From Oncomelania hupensis (taxonomy: Eukaryota; Mollusca; Gastropoda; Littorinimorpha; Pomatiopsidae): a stretch of DNA of 64,000 nucleotides. The stretch is taken from assembly GCA_036898135.1 (NCBI GenBank), contig CM072514.1, positions 79,611,822 through 79,675,821 on the forward strand, given 5' to 3'. This document shows, in pieces, positions 53,307 to 64,000 of this stretch. The translations under genes and the position numbers were made by a program. Positions within the stretch are counted from its first letter, which is position 1. The number at the start of each line of letters is the position of its first letter. The notes beneath the pieces are model-generated. The model saw only the letters and a program-made list of their open reading frames with translations. It did no database searches and was not told the origin of the DNA.

Positions 53307-56300
53307 GTGTGTACCGTGCTTGACACGTCTTGGGCAAACCTTTCCGTATTTATTATTGGTCCTCTGTAATCTGTTTACATTGTAATTGTTCATTTGCATA
53401 AGTTATTTTATTGAATAAGTGTGAGTTATAGTACGTTATTATGGTTCAGTTAACGAAGAATTTGTAATCTTCTTTTGTTCTGTGATGCTTGATCATTTCT
53501 ATGACAATGTTACTTTAACTGAAGTTCTTATAACTCCGAAAGCAGTTCAGGAGAAGTTGAGCAAGTTAGATCCAAATAAGGCTTTTGGCCCAGATGGTAT
53601 ACCATCCAGAGTCTTAAAAGAAGCAAGTAAAGAGTTATCAGTACCACTTTGCCAACTTTTTAATAAGTCCTTAGAGGAGGGAGTTGTACCATTGGACTGG
53701 AGAAGAGCCAATGTCACCGCCTTATTTAAAAAAGGCAGTAGAAGTGATGCAGGAAACTATAGACCTGTCAGTTTAACTTGTATTTTATGTAAAGTGCTTG
53801 AATCATTTGTCAGAGATGCTATCGTTAACCATATGACTCTTTGCTCTCTGTACACGGAATGCCAGCATGGTTTTCGTAAAGGTAGGTCATGTGTGACGCA
53901 ACTCTTGCAGGTAATGGAAGACTTTACGAAAATGTTTGACAGTGGGGAGAGTTTTGATGTGCTGTACTTGGACTTCCGCAAGGCATTTGACTCTGTACCT
54001 CATGCAAGACTTTTAGTTAAACTAAAATCTTACGGGATCACTGGGCACGTATTACAATGGATTAAGTGCTTTCTGGAAGGAAGAACCCAGCGTGTCAGAG
54101 TTGGAAATTATTTCTCAGGTAACGAGCCAGTTCTGAGTGGTATACCACAAGGTAGTATTTTGGGTCCCATTCTTTTTACAATTTTTATAAACGACTTACC
54201 TGACAAAGTATCTAGTAATTGTAGCATTTTTGCAGATGACACTAAACTATATAATGTGACATCTAAGTGCGATAAATTACAAAAAGATATAGATAGTCTT
54301 CTGAGTTGGTCAGATACCTGGCAATTGCATTTTAATGCATCAAAATGTAACGTACTCCATATGGGTAAGAAAAATCCTGGACATGACTATTTGATGACCA
54401 CAGGTGACGACAGAGTGACGATTGACCATAATAGTGTGGAAAAAGATTTGGGGGTTACTTTTGATACAAACCTAAACTTTGATAAACACATAAACAATGC
54501 AATTTCCAAGGCTAATAAAATGCTTGGTATCATACGCCGATCTTTTACTTACTTGGATAGTGATACCTTAACCCGCCTGTATAAATCGCATGTAAGGCCA
54601 CATCTTGAATATGCAAATGTGATATGGTTTCCGTATCTTAAGAAGCAGTCATCTGCTTTGGAGAGAGTACAAAGAAGAGCGACTCGGATGATTAAATCGC
54701 TGAGACAATTGCCGTACTCAGAGAGATTGAGAGTTTTGGATTTGCCCTCTCTGAAATTTAGAAGATTGAGAGGTGACCTGATCCAGACTTACAAGATTTT
54801 TAATGGGATTGACAACATTGATGTTAACACTTTGTTTCAGTTAAATACTAACTCTAGAACAAGAAACTCACAGAACAACATTCATATAAGACATTGCCGC
54901 ACAAACAAAAGAAAATACTCATTCTCCTACAGAGTTGCGCCCATATGGAATAAATTGCCAGTTGATACTAAAAGAGCTAACAACCTGAACACTTTTAAAA
55001 ATCTTCTGGAAAAGGTAAATTCCATACAGAAATCAAAATTTGAGTATGATGGCTAATTAGCATACTATCTTTAGTATTCCCCTAACAACCGCAAATGGAA
55101 CCGGACAAGTAAAAATACCCAAAATAAAAGGGACATTCAAAAAGCCGCGAGGCTTACACAAGTCCCTCCAAACTAAACTAAACTAAACTAAACTAAACTA
55201 AATTGAAGTAGTAAACAAATGCAGTGATCCACTTTGATCCAGGCATGTTGCAGTAACCTGTTGTGTCCAAAACACCTTTCAGAGTCCGAAGAAGACAATA
55301 TCCAGATATACTCCCCTCTATATTATTAGTTACATATTTCCGACGGAAAGAAGGTATTTATATTGTCTGCAATGTGGGTGTTCATGTATATTACGGCATT
55401 CGTTGTGTTAATAGAATGTAAAAAACTGAAAAAAAAGAAAAAAAGCCAAATGATTTTGGAGCTGTTACAATGATGAGGGGGCTATATCTGGATATTGCCC
55501 ACAAATGGGTGCAATGTTTTAATGATATAGTGTGGAAGTGCTCTGCATAGGTTTTTAATGAAGGCGTGTGTAGTATTATTGAATTAATCAATGATTGTTG
55601 TTCTTTGGGTGACCAAATTATGGAAGTCCAGTTAAACAGTTCTATAAGAAAGCAGGAGTAAATCTTGTATTTAGTCTCATCTGATTTTTCTTGCTGTTCA
55701 TTCTAAAAGTTATTTGATTGCTTTAGCCTTTTCACTGCCAAGATGAAGGCACTGAGGAAGGCACTGAGTGAGTTGAAACTATTTTCCAGGCAAATCTGAC
55801 TAGCGATTGTAAAAATGTAAAAAAAAAAATGTAGCACAAAACAGTATTAGAAATAATTGGGTAACACTTATACATTTCTGAAAGTTATTTCAACTTTTCT
55901 ATTAGGGAAAGAAATTTTTTTTTTACATAAAATTATGTACAAATTATTTATTTATTTATTTTTAGTCGAAATGAGAGATAGAGAGAAATAGTGGGAAAGA
56001 GAGAGGGAGCAGTCATGTTGTGTTTGCTGTATTTTTTATGTACGGGTGCTCAGTATTGAGTCCTTTTAGTCTGTGGCGCATAGATCAGCTTTCAAGGCAT
56101 GTGGGCGGGAGGAGTCTGGTGCAAGAGAACGCTCAGAATGGGCAGCCAACCGCTAACTGATGAAAAGGATTGTCAGACCTAACTTATGAATGTTAAAACA
56201 GCCAATGTTCTGAGCTTTCCAGTTGGTGTGTATTAGTGTTGCTGACTGCTTAGCTATACTGTCTATACTGAAAAAAAAGTATTACAATGACGATGACGAG

Positions 56301-59300
56301 ATAACACCTCATTGGAATATTTTGTCACACTATTGTATTCGAGACAAGATAAGTTGTAATAAGCAGTCAAAGGGTTAGTCTGTTAATGGTAGATAAATGG
56401 AGTATATATTCCATGTTTGTTTTAAATTTTAAAATTTTTTTATTTTATCACCACAAATGCACAAACGTGACAATGTACTTTGTACGTAAAGTTGTGTTAC
56501 ACGTTATTTATCAATCGTCGATTGAGGCCCGATGCTTGAATCTTGATAAGTGTAACTTGAATTCATTTATGCATGCAGCCTGTTCACTCAGCAACAAGGC
56601 AGGAGTCATCATTTAAAGTTTTCCAACTTTATTCAGCAAACATCAACAACTGCATACAAGATCGCTTTCCGAAAATCACTACAAAGCAGACAATGCGTTA
56701 ACGTTACTTATATAGCCTCTCAGTCTCTGCAAGCCAGAAAAAAGTTCGAACATTCCAGCATGACTCAATAACACCCAATCAAAATAAAACTGGAACTATG
56801 CACTGTGTTACGTCACATAATGTTTATGAATCTAGGTGATTCGACCAGCTTTTACCCGTAATCTTTGGAAGCTTCAATCGATAATAAACAAGTAATTCCC
56901 AAAAAAAATCTCAACAATATCGACCGATGAAAATTATTAACATTATTATGATTATACAAAGCTTCTTCTACTAGTTAGCAACAGCGAAAAATTAAATCAA
57001 AGGTAAATACACACCATCGTCGCATTGCATGCTTTGCAGAACAAAATGATTGGATCTGTTGTGCCCGTCTCAATCGTAACAGATTGCATGTAAATTTATA
57101 TCATTACTATTTTGTTTGCAATCGCATGAAAATATTCTTATGGTGAAGCAGGGTTTTTCTTCGTTGTCATAGTGTATTATTTTATTTCTGCAGTATTAAA
57201 CCTGTGTATGGCGCACAGCACCCTCCAATGCAGCAGAAAATACAAAGGTACCAATTTCACATCTTGTCTGAAATTGTTTGCTTATTGCGCTGTCAATTAA
57301 TACATTTTATTAAATTATACTTGTAGTACCCCGTTCTTGCTCAGTGGTACAGAGTCCCACTGGCACAGTGATAACCCACGTTTTAATCCCATGCGGAGCC
57401 ATTGTTCACTGTCCATCTTATCAGTATGATTGCTTTGGAGGTCCAGTGTTGATTTAGGTCTTTACCCAGCTCTTCCTTGGGATGGTTATCCCTGTTAGCT
57501 GGATCAGCAATGGTGGGCGAGAACGTTAAACTTCAGGGTTCATTCACTTGTAGTTATAATTCGCATTGGTTGTGAGTTGTTTTGACATCCTGTTGAAGTT
57601 ATGTCATCTTTGCATGACGGTGGCCATTATTTACTTGTAATCGAAGTCGGTCTTTTTGTTTTCTTCTCTCCGTGTATCTTAATTCTTTTATGTATTAATA
57701 ATACCAAGGGTATAGATGTAAGTGTACATTAACAGCAATGAACAACTATATTTAACTATTCAGTTGTTTTGTCCTCCCAATGTTTTGTCTTTCAGTTATT
57801 TTAACATTGTTGAACGTTGTTCGTTTTTACCCTCACAGTTCTCCAAGAAAGGAAGATCACAAATCTAAGAGCAGCAAACGAGACCCCTTCCACGACTTTG
57901 AAAACAAGACATCAGATGCTTGGGATGATGGCGACGACGACCTCATCTCCATGGCAACAGTGCAGATGTCTCTGAAGGACGTTCACTCATCGGCCAGGAC
58001 AGTCCTGGAGAACCACAGTCGGCAGCTGGCCAGTAAGAAAAACGCTGCCCCGCCCGGCAAGCCAGTCAACGAAAATGCTCATACCTTTCGTGCCAGTATA
58101 GATGAAGGTTGGTTGCTTTATTAATTTTTGTGTAATTTGTTTTGTTATTAGTAACATTACTATTGTTTTTATTGTTTAAGAACTCTGAAGTATGCGTGCA
58201 GAGGATCTGAAACTTAAGTTACACTTTGTAAAAGCCAGGATTCTTAACTTGCCCGACGGTAAAGTCACCCAGCCAAAGCGTGCCAAATATTCACTTCCAA
58301 ATGTAATGAAACTGAAATTTGCGTGCACATGATGAGAGAAACTGCACTATTCAGTGAAACTTGATAAAAAGTATTGGCAGAGCTCTATGAAAACAGGAGG
58401 GTTGAGCGTTGAGATAAATCAAAAACAATGTTCACCGTTGAGCGAGTGAACCGCAAGTTTTATATCGTCCTCGCGAATGTTTACTTGCATTTGGTGATCA
58501 TGCAAGTACTTCACAGCACTTCCAGCTGTTTAACACCAATGACTGAAATGTATCCAAAGACTGCAAGTGGGTGCTTCAGGCGGCTTGAGTTAGATCCTGA
58601 ATCGGCCAGCGCCTTGAGCAGATCTTGAGCTGGAAAAGCGCGACATATGAACGACGAAACACATAAATAGATAAAGGGAAAACTGGCTTTAAGTTGACTT
58701 CTTAAAATGCTGGATGGGTGAAATGTCTTTACACTGTATGTAGTAACAGTAGGGTCTTTATCTCATTTCAGGTCTCGTACCCCATTCGCATCATTTCCAC
58801 CACCCAGGAGGGCCAGGGTTGGGAGTTCGGTTGAACAGCGGTTGGCAGCCTCCGAAGATGACCGCCATTCGGTATGGCCCTCCAACCGCCACTGACCGCG
58901 AGGCTGTCAAGTTGGAAAAGTTCAGAGCCCTTCTTGCTGAGCCCAACCTTGACCTTGGTATGTTATATTATACATGTGAATGGTTGGGAGTAGGGGTGGG
59001 TGGGTGGGTGGGTGGGGGTGTTGTGAAATATAATTAACTGCGTCTAGCACTTGGCTGACAGTGACTCAGCTATGATTTTTCTGTGTTCTCAGTTTTAGAA
59101 CAGCTTTTATGTGGACATGGCAAGTGTACATTTTCACTGCAGATAATGCTGTGTTAGCTTATTTCTGTAACTGTGTTCTTTTTTCTTTTTTTTATAGAAA
59201 ACTTGGATCGTGTGACAAAATGTGTATGTGTAAGTGATTTTGGGTTGTGGAAACCTGACAGATAGGTGTTACAATCTAGTATAGACTATAGTATGGGTAG

Positions 59301-60841
59301 TCCTTAGGTTTGTTATTTGATTTGTTTTGTTTGGCTCTTAGCTCAGGTGTAAGGTTTGGCCTATTTATTAACTTTGTTTTATTTTGCAGATGAGCTGAGG
59401 AAGCTGAGCTGGTCAGGGATCCCGAAGTCAGTACGACCTACAGCATGGAAAATACTCTCAGTGAGTGTTGGAAATTACTTGTGCAGTGGAGTTACGAATG
59501 TATTTTATTTATTTATTTCATTAATCTTATATATGGCGCTTTTCCAGCTCAAGAGCTGCTCAAGGCGCTGGTCGATACAGGATCTAACTCGAGGCACTCA
59601 CCTGCCACCTTTGGTAGCATAGTGTAACGCTCAGTCGACTGAGCACAATCCTGAGCAATTGGGATGGGGAGAAGGGACCTAGTGCGTGCTGGGTGTATTT
59701 GTGAGGCTGGCACTCGCACTCACCTGTCTAGAATATGAGCATCAGGATCTTTAAAGTCCATGTGATGCAATGATTGTGTGCACAAACTAGACCTCGGTTT
59801 ATACTCTCATTAGGAGGATGTACAAACCCCTCTTTCCACCTCCACCCATCTTAATTGTGTCTCTAAAATTTGCACATTCAGGTCAGTTCAATTCAATTCA
59901 GTCCAACAAATCTGTGTTGCCGTTACAGGAATCAACATTTGTGTCCCCATGAAAAAACAGACTTAGTTATTTCACCAATATTTAAAAAAAAAAAAGTCCA
60001 TGTAACTTGGGTATGCCCATTCCGTAGATAGTATGCATAGCTTGGTATTGTTTTGTACTACAGTGAACCATCGTTTATCGAGGTATATACGTTCCGAGAC
60101 TGGCGGCGATAGCTGAAAATCCGCGAAGTAGGGACGCCATATTTACAGTATTTATTTAACGTCTATTCGAACTTTTAAAACCCTCCCTTTACGTACTGTT
60201 AACAAACCACCCTTTACAGATATCTACAGTATGTACATACAGTACACATGCACAAATGTTAAAAAATAAAACAGTAGGTATACATAAAAAAAAGAAGAAA
60301 TTGTTATGGTATTGTACAATTGTACAGTATTTTAGTTTAATCACCACGAAAGAAGTAAAACCCTCCCCGTACGTACCTTTAACAAACCATCCTTTGATGT
60401 ACAGAACACGTAATGTACGTACAATATCCTAATCTAAAACAGGCACAAGTATTAAAATGTTAGAATATTAAAGTAAAAAAAATAAAGATTGTTACTGTAC
60501 TCACGACGAAAGAAGTTGAAGAAAAACTTGAATGACGATGGCGATGAATTTGCTGCCAATAGAAATGATGATGATGAAGCTGATGATGTCTTCTACTGCG
60601 CAGCCAATGATTGTATTTCACGAAATATTTTGGGTCTTCATAATATATTGAGACTATTTTTGAAATTTCCTGATAATCCATGACATATTTTCTCATATAA
60701 TATGATGAAAAAAATGTCGAACTGCGAAGTGGCGAGGGTTCACAGTATTTCATGAGCATTTTTGTTATTGCTCAATTGAAAAATATATGCCCTTAAATTT
60801 TATGTTTGTGTTTAAAATTTTTTTTATTTTTACTGATGCAG

Positions 60842-60924
<83 letters not shown>

Positions 60925-62845
60925 GCTGCTGCAGCTATGCTTACCACTGCTTTTGACTATTTTTCCAGGGTTATCTACCTCCAGCTGCTGATAGGCGAGC
61001 AGCGACGTTAGAACGAAAACGAAAGGAATATTTCAGTTTCATCGACCAGTATTACGGCACAAGACATCAAGAGATGCATGAAGAAACATTCAGACAGGTA
61101 TGACATTAGGTCTGTAGGAAATCACACGGCACAAAACAATACTAGATTTCTGGGTGAAAAAAAATCAGAACTAATGAAGAAATGCCAATGAGCTTCCCTT
61201 CCAGCCCCACCCCACCCCCCTTTTCCCCTTATTCCTCACCCTCCCCCACCCCCCACCCCAAAAAAAAAAATGAAAAAGAAAAAGAAAAAAAAAGTTTAGA
61301 TTTAGCATGCAGATATCAGTGGGTGATAAGAATACTGGTGCTGTAGCATAGCACACTTATCCCTTCTGGACCGTTGGACAGCACACAAAAACTTAAAACT
61401 TTGAAAGGTTTACAGTAAATGTGTATAAAACACATGAAGTAAGTTGTGTTGCCTGATAAACAGGGACTGGAGTTGAAGCATCTTGGATGTAATCCTGGGT
61501 TATGAAAAAAGTTTTACAAGATATGAATATTGATGTTCTATTCCGATGCCCTTGTATGACCGACTTCAAGTGCAAGGTACGACAATGATGAAAACATTTT
61601 TAAAGAGAAAGAAAGAACGTGATATGATTAAGCGCTGTGAGCACGCCTTCGGGTGTGTAATTCATTCATAGTTAAGTTAGGCAGAAAGCTTACATGTTAG
61701 CTCAACACGAAATGCTGGGATCTAAAAAAAAAAGGCTATTGGTTTCAAGAAAACATATTTTAGTTTAAGAAAGAAAATAATTTTAGGTTGACAAAGATTG
61801 CCTAATTGGCATGACATATTATGATTTTGCTTGATTTGCAATATGCTGTAGGCAGCACGCCAGTTTTTAATTTGACTGTGTTGGTATACAGCCAGAAATA
61901 TGAGTGAGTTTAGCGATCGATGAAAAAAAAAGTTAGAAATTAGTTATTGCTTAGAAATGAGTGACTTTAGCAATCGATGAATAAAAGGTGAAAAATTATT
62001 GCTAAGAAATGAGTAGAGTTTGGCAAATGATTAAAATGATGTTAGAAAATTAGTTATTGCTTAGAAATGAGTGAATTTAGGAATCGAGAAATTAGTTATT
62101 GCTTAGAAATGAGTGCCTTTAGCAATCGATGAAGAAGTTACAAATTAGTTATTGCTGAGCAATAGGATGAGTTTGGCAAGCGATGAAAAAGAAGTTGGAA
62201 ATAATTTGAAAAGAAATAATGCAATGTTTGTTTGCACAATTTCTCATTGTCCGTTTCTTTGATATCATTTCATCTCAAACTGCAGTCTTTTCTGTCGTCT
62301 GTGTGCCCCTCTTCTCACTTTTTGCTTCTTCCGTTCTGACAAATAAATGATGTTACTGAACATATTTGAGGTCGGGGGTAATAATCAGAGAGTTATTATT
62401 TTTATTTTTAATTGTAAGTGTTTGAATTTTTACAAATTTTATTATCATTATTTTTTTGTAATTAAATTTTTTTTTTTTTAATTTATTTTTCTAATTTTTG
62501 AAAAGAGAAGATTGCCTTTGGAATTGGGTCTGGGTTTCATTCTTTTCATTAATTTGATATGCACTGATGCAGTGTAGAGACATGGTTTAATTGATGCAGT
62601 GTAGAGACATGGTTTAATATATAATTTTAAATTGTACGACATTTCTCATTCCAGACATTATATTCACGAGCATTTTGAAATTAACTGTATTTTTCCTTTG
62701 GAGTTTTTCCTTGCGTTTGCTCTTGTTTTGACTGATGCTGATTTTGGGACGGGGTGTGGTGTTCTTTCCATCGTTGCAGATTCATATAGACATCCCGCGA
62801 ATGAACCCCCTTATCCCTATTTTCCAACAAAGAGTAGTCCAAGAA
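53227..62845 (+). CDS. TBC1D22: TBC1D22-type Rab GAP, first 285 codons (continues off window)
   Basis: Seven exons, all GT-AG and phase-consistent: 53227-53306, 57194-57247, 57839-58107, 58772-58957, 59390-59460, 60969-61097, 62780-62845. The product starts MTSTSSASSTRDGKAGFWKK and continues through GSIKPVYGAQHPP (the conserved N-terminal motif of TBC1D22A/B), an acidic NKTSDAWDDGDDD segment, a proline/glycine-rich linker and TREAVKLEKF-like sequence. The TBC domain opens with ELRKLSWSGIPKSVRPTAWK, then LERKRKEYFSFIDQYYGTRH and IHIDIPRMNPLIPIFQQ. The latter contains IxxDxxR (residues 264-270), the arginine finger of TBC GTPase-activating proteins. The glutamine-finger YxQ exon and the rest lie to the right. 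Vertebrate orthologues act on Golgi Rab traffic and bind ACBD3 (family knowledge). Intron 1 hosts a LINE. Confidence 0.93.
53425..55200 (+). mobile_element. CR1/Jockey-like LINE, 5'-truncated, in TBC1D22 intron 1
   Basis: Open coding sequence for the reverse transcriptase, followed by a short 3' UTR and a pentanucleotide (AACTA)n tail at about 55171-55202. No endonuclease domain precedes the RT, so it is 5' truncated. The exact left junction is not visible. It belongs to a different LINE clade from the RTE copies. Confidence 0.85.
53482..55056 (+). CDS. LINE reverse transcriptase (intact 524-aa frame)
   Basis: RNA-dependent DNA polymerase of a non-LTR retrotransposon. Ordered RT blocks: KAFGPDGIPSRVL (33-45), GNYRPVSLTC (91-100), HGFRKGRSCVTQL (129-141), LYLDFRKAFDSVPH (161-174, first catalytic Asp at 164), SGIPQGSILGPILF (219-232), IFADDTKLYN (249-258, catalytic Asp pair) and a thumb with KDLGVTFDTNLNF, followed by a C-terminal region with RRATRMIK and FSYRVAPIWNKLP. 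No stop or frameshift interrupts it. The frame is open from 53425, so the given start is only the first start-like codon. The upstream endonuclease is missing, so autonomous activity is unlikely. Clade (CR1/Jockey superfamily) is inferred from motif wording. Confidence 0.9.
   Translation: MMLDHFYDNVTLTEVLITPKAVQEKLSKLDPNKAFGPDGIPSRVLKEASKELSVPLCQLFNKSLEEGVVPLDWRRANVTALFKKGSRSDAGNYRPVSLTCILCKVLESFVRDAIVNHMTLCSLYTECQHGFRKGRSCVTQLLQVMEDFTKMFDSGESFDVLYLDFRKAFDSVPHARLLVKLKSYGITGHVLQWIKCFLEGRTQRVRVGNYFSGNEPVLSGIPQGSILGPILFTIFINDLPDKVSSNCSIFADDTKLYNVTSKCDKLQKDIDSLLSWSDTWQLHFNASKCNVLHMGKKNPGHDYLMTTGDDRVTIDHNSVEKDLGVTFDTNLNFDKHINNAISKANKMLGIIRRSFTYLDSDTLTRLYKSHVRPHLEYANVIWFPYLKKQSSALERVQRRATRMIKSLRQLPYSERLRVLDLPSLKFRRLRGDLIQTYKIFNGIDNIDVNTLFQLNTNSRTRNSQNNIHIRHCRTNKRKYSFSYRVAPIWNKLPVDTKRANNLNTFKNLLEKVNSIQKSKFEYDG
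55205..56615. other. TBC1D22 intron 1, nothing recognised
   Basis: AT-rich intron without clear exon or repeat family. Short open frames here have no resemblance to known proteins. Confidence 0.5.
56620..57080. repeat. Dispersed repeat R6 (copy 2)
   Basis: Co-linear with 28540-29110 (tatacaaagcttcttcta, tcaaaggtaaatacac and others). Confidence 0.65.
57194..57247 (+). CDS. TBC1D22: TBC1D22 exon 2
   Basis: 54 nt encoding IKPVYGAQHPPMQQKIQ; PVYGAQHPP is a family signature. Acceptor tttctgcag, donor AAAG|GTACCA. Confidence 0.93.
57328..57540 (+). mobile_element. SINE-3 copy in TBC1D22 intron 2
   Basis: A tRNA-like head (ttgctcagtggtacagag) with a degenerate B box, then 'cagtatgattgctttgg', 'cagtgttgatttaggtct' and 'cttccttgggatggttatcc'. 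Pairs with 31368-31585. Confidence 0.7.
57839..58107 (+). CDS. TBC1D22: TBC1D22 exon 3
   Basis: 269 nt: SSPRKEDHKSKSSKRDPFHD, NKTSDAWDDGDDDLISM and VLENHSRQLASKK. Acceptor cctcacag, donor GAAG|GTTGGT. Confidence 0.93.
58575..58650 (+). mobile_element. SINE-1 3'-domain fragment
   Basis: gagttagatcctgaatcgg, 'ccagcgccttgag' and 'aaaagcgcgacatatgaac'. In TBC1D22 intron 3. Confidence 0.65.
58772..58957 (+). CDS. TBC1D22: TBC1D22 exon 4
   Basis: 186 nt. GLVPHSHHFHHPGGPGLGV linker, then ATDREAVKLEKFRALLAEPN, equivalent to the KTRLEKFRQLLSS block before the TBC domain. Acceptor catttcag, donor CTTG|GTATGT. Confidence 0.93.
59390..59460 (+). CDS. TBC1D22: TBC1D22 exon 5 (TBC domain start)
   Basis: 71 nt encoding DELRKLSWSGIPKSVRPTAW and KILS. 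Acceptor attttgcag, donor CTCA|GTGAGT. Confidence 0.95.
59498..59825 (-). mobile_element. SINE-1 copy, minus strand
   Basis: Reverse complement of SINE-1 from its tail ('atatggcgcttttccagctc', 'ggcgctggtcgatacaggatc') to the body ('gatctttaaagtcc', 'cctcggtttatactctcat'). The tRNA head is missing. In TBC1D22 intron 5. Confidence 0.8.
60061..60745. mobile_element. Tigger/pogo-like non-autonomous element
   Basis: The left end cagtgaaccatcgtttatcg and the right end (reverse complement ctgtgaaccctcgccacttc) are imperfect TIRs flanked by TA (60059-60060; 60746-60747). The ends resemble pogo/Tigger elements. The interior has an internal duplication around 'aaccctccc..acgtac..ttaacaaacca' (60178 and 60358) and no intact transposase. 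Confidence 0.7.
60839..60920. repeat. (CTA)n microsatellite upstream of TBC1D22 exon 6
   Basis: About 27 cta/tac units located roughly 50-130 bp before the exon 6 acceptor. Confidence 0.95.
60969..61097 (+). CDS. TBC1D22: TBC1D22 exon 6
   Basis: 129 nt: GYLPPADRRAATLERKRKEY, FSFIDQYYGTRHQEMHEE and TFRQ. Acceptor tttttccag, donor ACAG|GTATGA. Confidence 0.95.
61900..62200. repeat. ~60-bp tandem repeat (about 5 copies)
   Basis: The unit contains 'gttagaaattagttattgct', 'tagaaatgagtgactttagc' and 'aatcgatgaa'. Copies vary by indels. Confidence 0.85.
62563..62618. repeat. Direct duplication
   Basis: gatgcagtgtagagacatgg plus 'tttaat' occurs twice in tandem. Confidence 0.9.
62780..62845 (+). 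CDS. TBC1D22: TBC1D22 exon 7 (arginine-finger exon)
   Basis: 66 nt: IHIDIPRMNPLIPIFQQRVV plus QE, with the IxxDxxR catalytic motif (Arg270). Acceptor cgttgcag, donor AGAA|GTGAGT. Confidence 0.95.
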
Positions 62846-64000
62846 GTGAGTACAAGCCGCATATGCCCACCTGCAAACCCCAGTCTGCATGCTTTTCTTC
62901 ATGGATGTAGGCTATCGTACGCTTGTTGTCTTGTCTCTGGTCATTGTGGTTTTCTTTAATCACGGCCGTTCGTTTTTCCGTTTTTCAGTTTTTTTGGTTT
63001 CCGCTAGTCCTTTTTTGTTGCTGAAGTTTTCGTTGGATTTTCTATTGTTTTTGTTTTCGTCATCCCTTTTGATACTCTCCCTTCCCGCTTCCCCTTCCCG
63101 GTTCCCCTTCCCCCCACTCCTTGCCTTCCCCTTTATTTTTTGTTGTTGCCAATCTCAGTCTTTTTCGAGGGTCTATATTTATCAAGTTTACCTTTGAATG
63201 CATTTGGCAATAGGTGCCAATAAGGTACAGGATTGGAATTATGAATGAACGCCAGACCTATTTGATAGATGTTTTAGCACAATCTTTTACTGGTAGGTTA
63301 GTAAAGGATATTGAGATTTGTGTAGTGATACATAATTAGGGGAGGATGGAGCTACACCTCAGCTGTTCAGCGGCTTGTAAATTTTGTGAACAATTGTTTT
63401 GTTCTTCGCCTTAAACACACATAATTTTTGTTGTGAAGGTCCTTTGCTATGTTAAGATAGTTTCGATCAGAGTTTTATGTTCTTGTTCGAAGCTGGCAGC
63501 TCGACGTGCAGTTTTATTCAAACACGTCACAAGACAATTCAGTTGTTTTTAAATAGGCCGACTCTAGCTCCATGTCAGAGATCTTCAAAGTGTATGCCTC
63601 AACAGCCTGACACTCAGATTGGGCTCAGCCTTGTTTTTGAACCAATTGTACTGAGCTAGTAGCATTGTATTGCAGACAGATAGCAATGCAGCACATAGTC
63701 TAATGACTAAGGCACATAGTCTATTGACTAATAAATAGGGGTTTCCTACGACACAGCATTGGCATTGCTATTCCTTCTGTAGCAGCAGACATTTGAATGA
63801 CATTTTCTATCTGCACGTTGGATGCATCTTTTCAGTGCATTCCGTTCTGTAGTTGACATTAGTATGTTAATGATAGCAAACTGCACCAGATCGTTTTTCT
63901 TCTATACTTCTTAGCCCTGCTGAACTTTGTTTTTTCGTTTTCTTTCATCTCTCCTAGATTTCATTGCACTCATTTGGAAAATAGTACTACCAGCATCACA
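62846..64000. other. TBC1D22 intron 7 to window edge
   Basis: No further exon was found. The expected IFERILFIWA-type exon is not present before base 64000. T-rich sequence at 62960-63160 is low complexity. Confidence 0.6.

Larger units (their letters stand above)
61100..62779. other. TBC1D22 intron 6
   Basis: No exon seen. It holds a G/C-skewed tract at 61195-61270, a tandem repeat at 61900-62200 and a 27-bp direct duplication at 62563-62618. Confidence 0.6.

Noticed and set aside
63950..64000. Next TBC1D22 exon after a ctcctag acceptor
   Set aside because: The frame does not encode the expected IFERILFIWA-type sequence and meets a stop at once.

Overview
The window is nuclear DNA of an animal, most likely a lophotrochozoan and probably a mollusc. 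Small exons with GT-AG introns are separated by introns of up to 24 kb, which are packed with non-LTR retrotransposons, tRNA-derived SINEs, cut-and-paste elements and long microsatellites. The phylum is inferred from the style of the genes and repeats; it was not tested by a search.

Three host genes can be supported. (1) A probable SSUH2-like gene on the minus strand runs off the left edge. It has a tiny first exon at 7159-7171, an exon at 5732-5887 and an exon near 259-388. (2) A complete G protein alpha-i subunit gene (GNAI) on the minus strand spans 16951-49178. Its eight exons join in phase to exactly 354 codons plus stop and carry every catalytic and lipidation landmark of the family. 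(3) The first seven coding exons (285 codons) of a TBC1D22-type Rab GTPase-activating protein lie on the plus strand from 53227 to 62845. They end just after the catalytic arginine motif, and the gene continues beyond the right edge. GNAI and TBC1D22 are divergent, with start codons about 4 kb apart, and each has a palindromic NRF-1-like motif upstream.

Layout: 1-7470, SSUH2-like gene with a 0.85 kb minisatellite; 7500-11150, RTE and SINE copies; 11160-16950, no recognised gene (GNAI 3' UTR and/or intergenic); 16951-21131, GNAI exons 8 to 4; 21132-45166, the 24 kb third GNAI intron, which is the main transposon depot (MULE-like, mariner-like and hAT-like elements, a perfect 144-bp inverted repeat, RTE and SINE copies); 45167-49178, GNAI exons 3 to 1; 49179-53226, the divergent intergenic region, largely occupied by one rearranged RTE insertion with a mariner inside it; 53227-64000, TBC1D22, whose first intron holds a CR1/Jockey-like LINE with an intact 524-residue reverse transcriptase frame.

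No bacterial-style operon, CRISPR array or defence system is present. The interest lies in mobile-element structure: several insertions can be delimited to the base by target-site duplications, some are nested, and one shows the structure expected from twin priming. It also lies in simple repeats placed directly at splice sites of the host genes.
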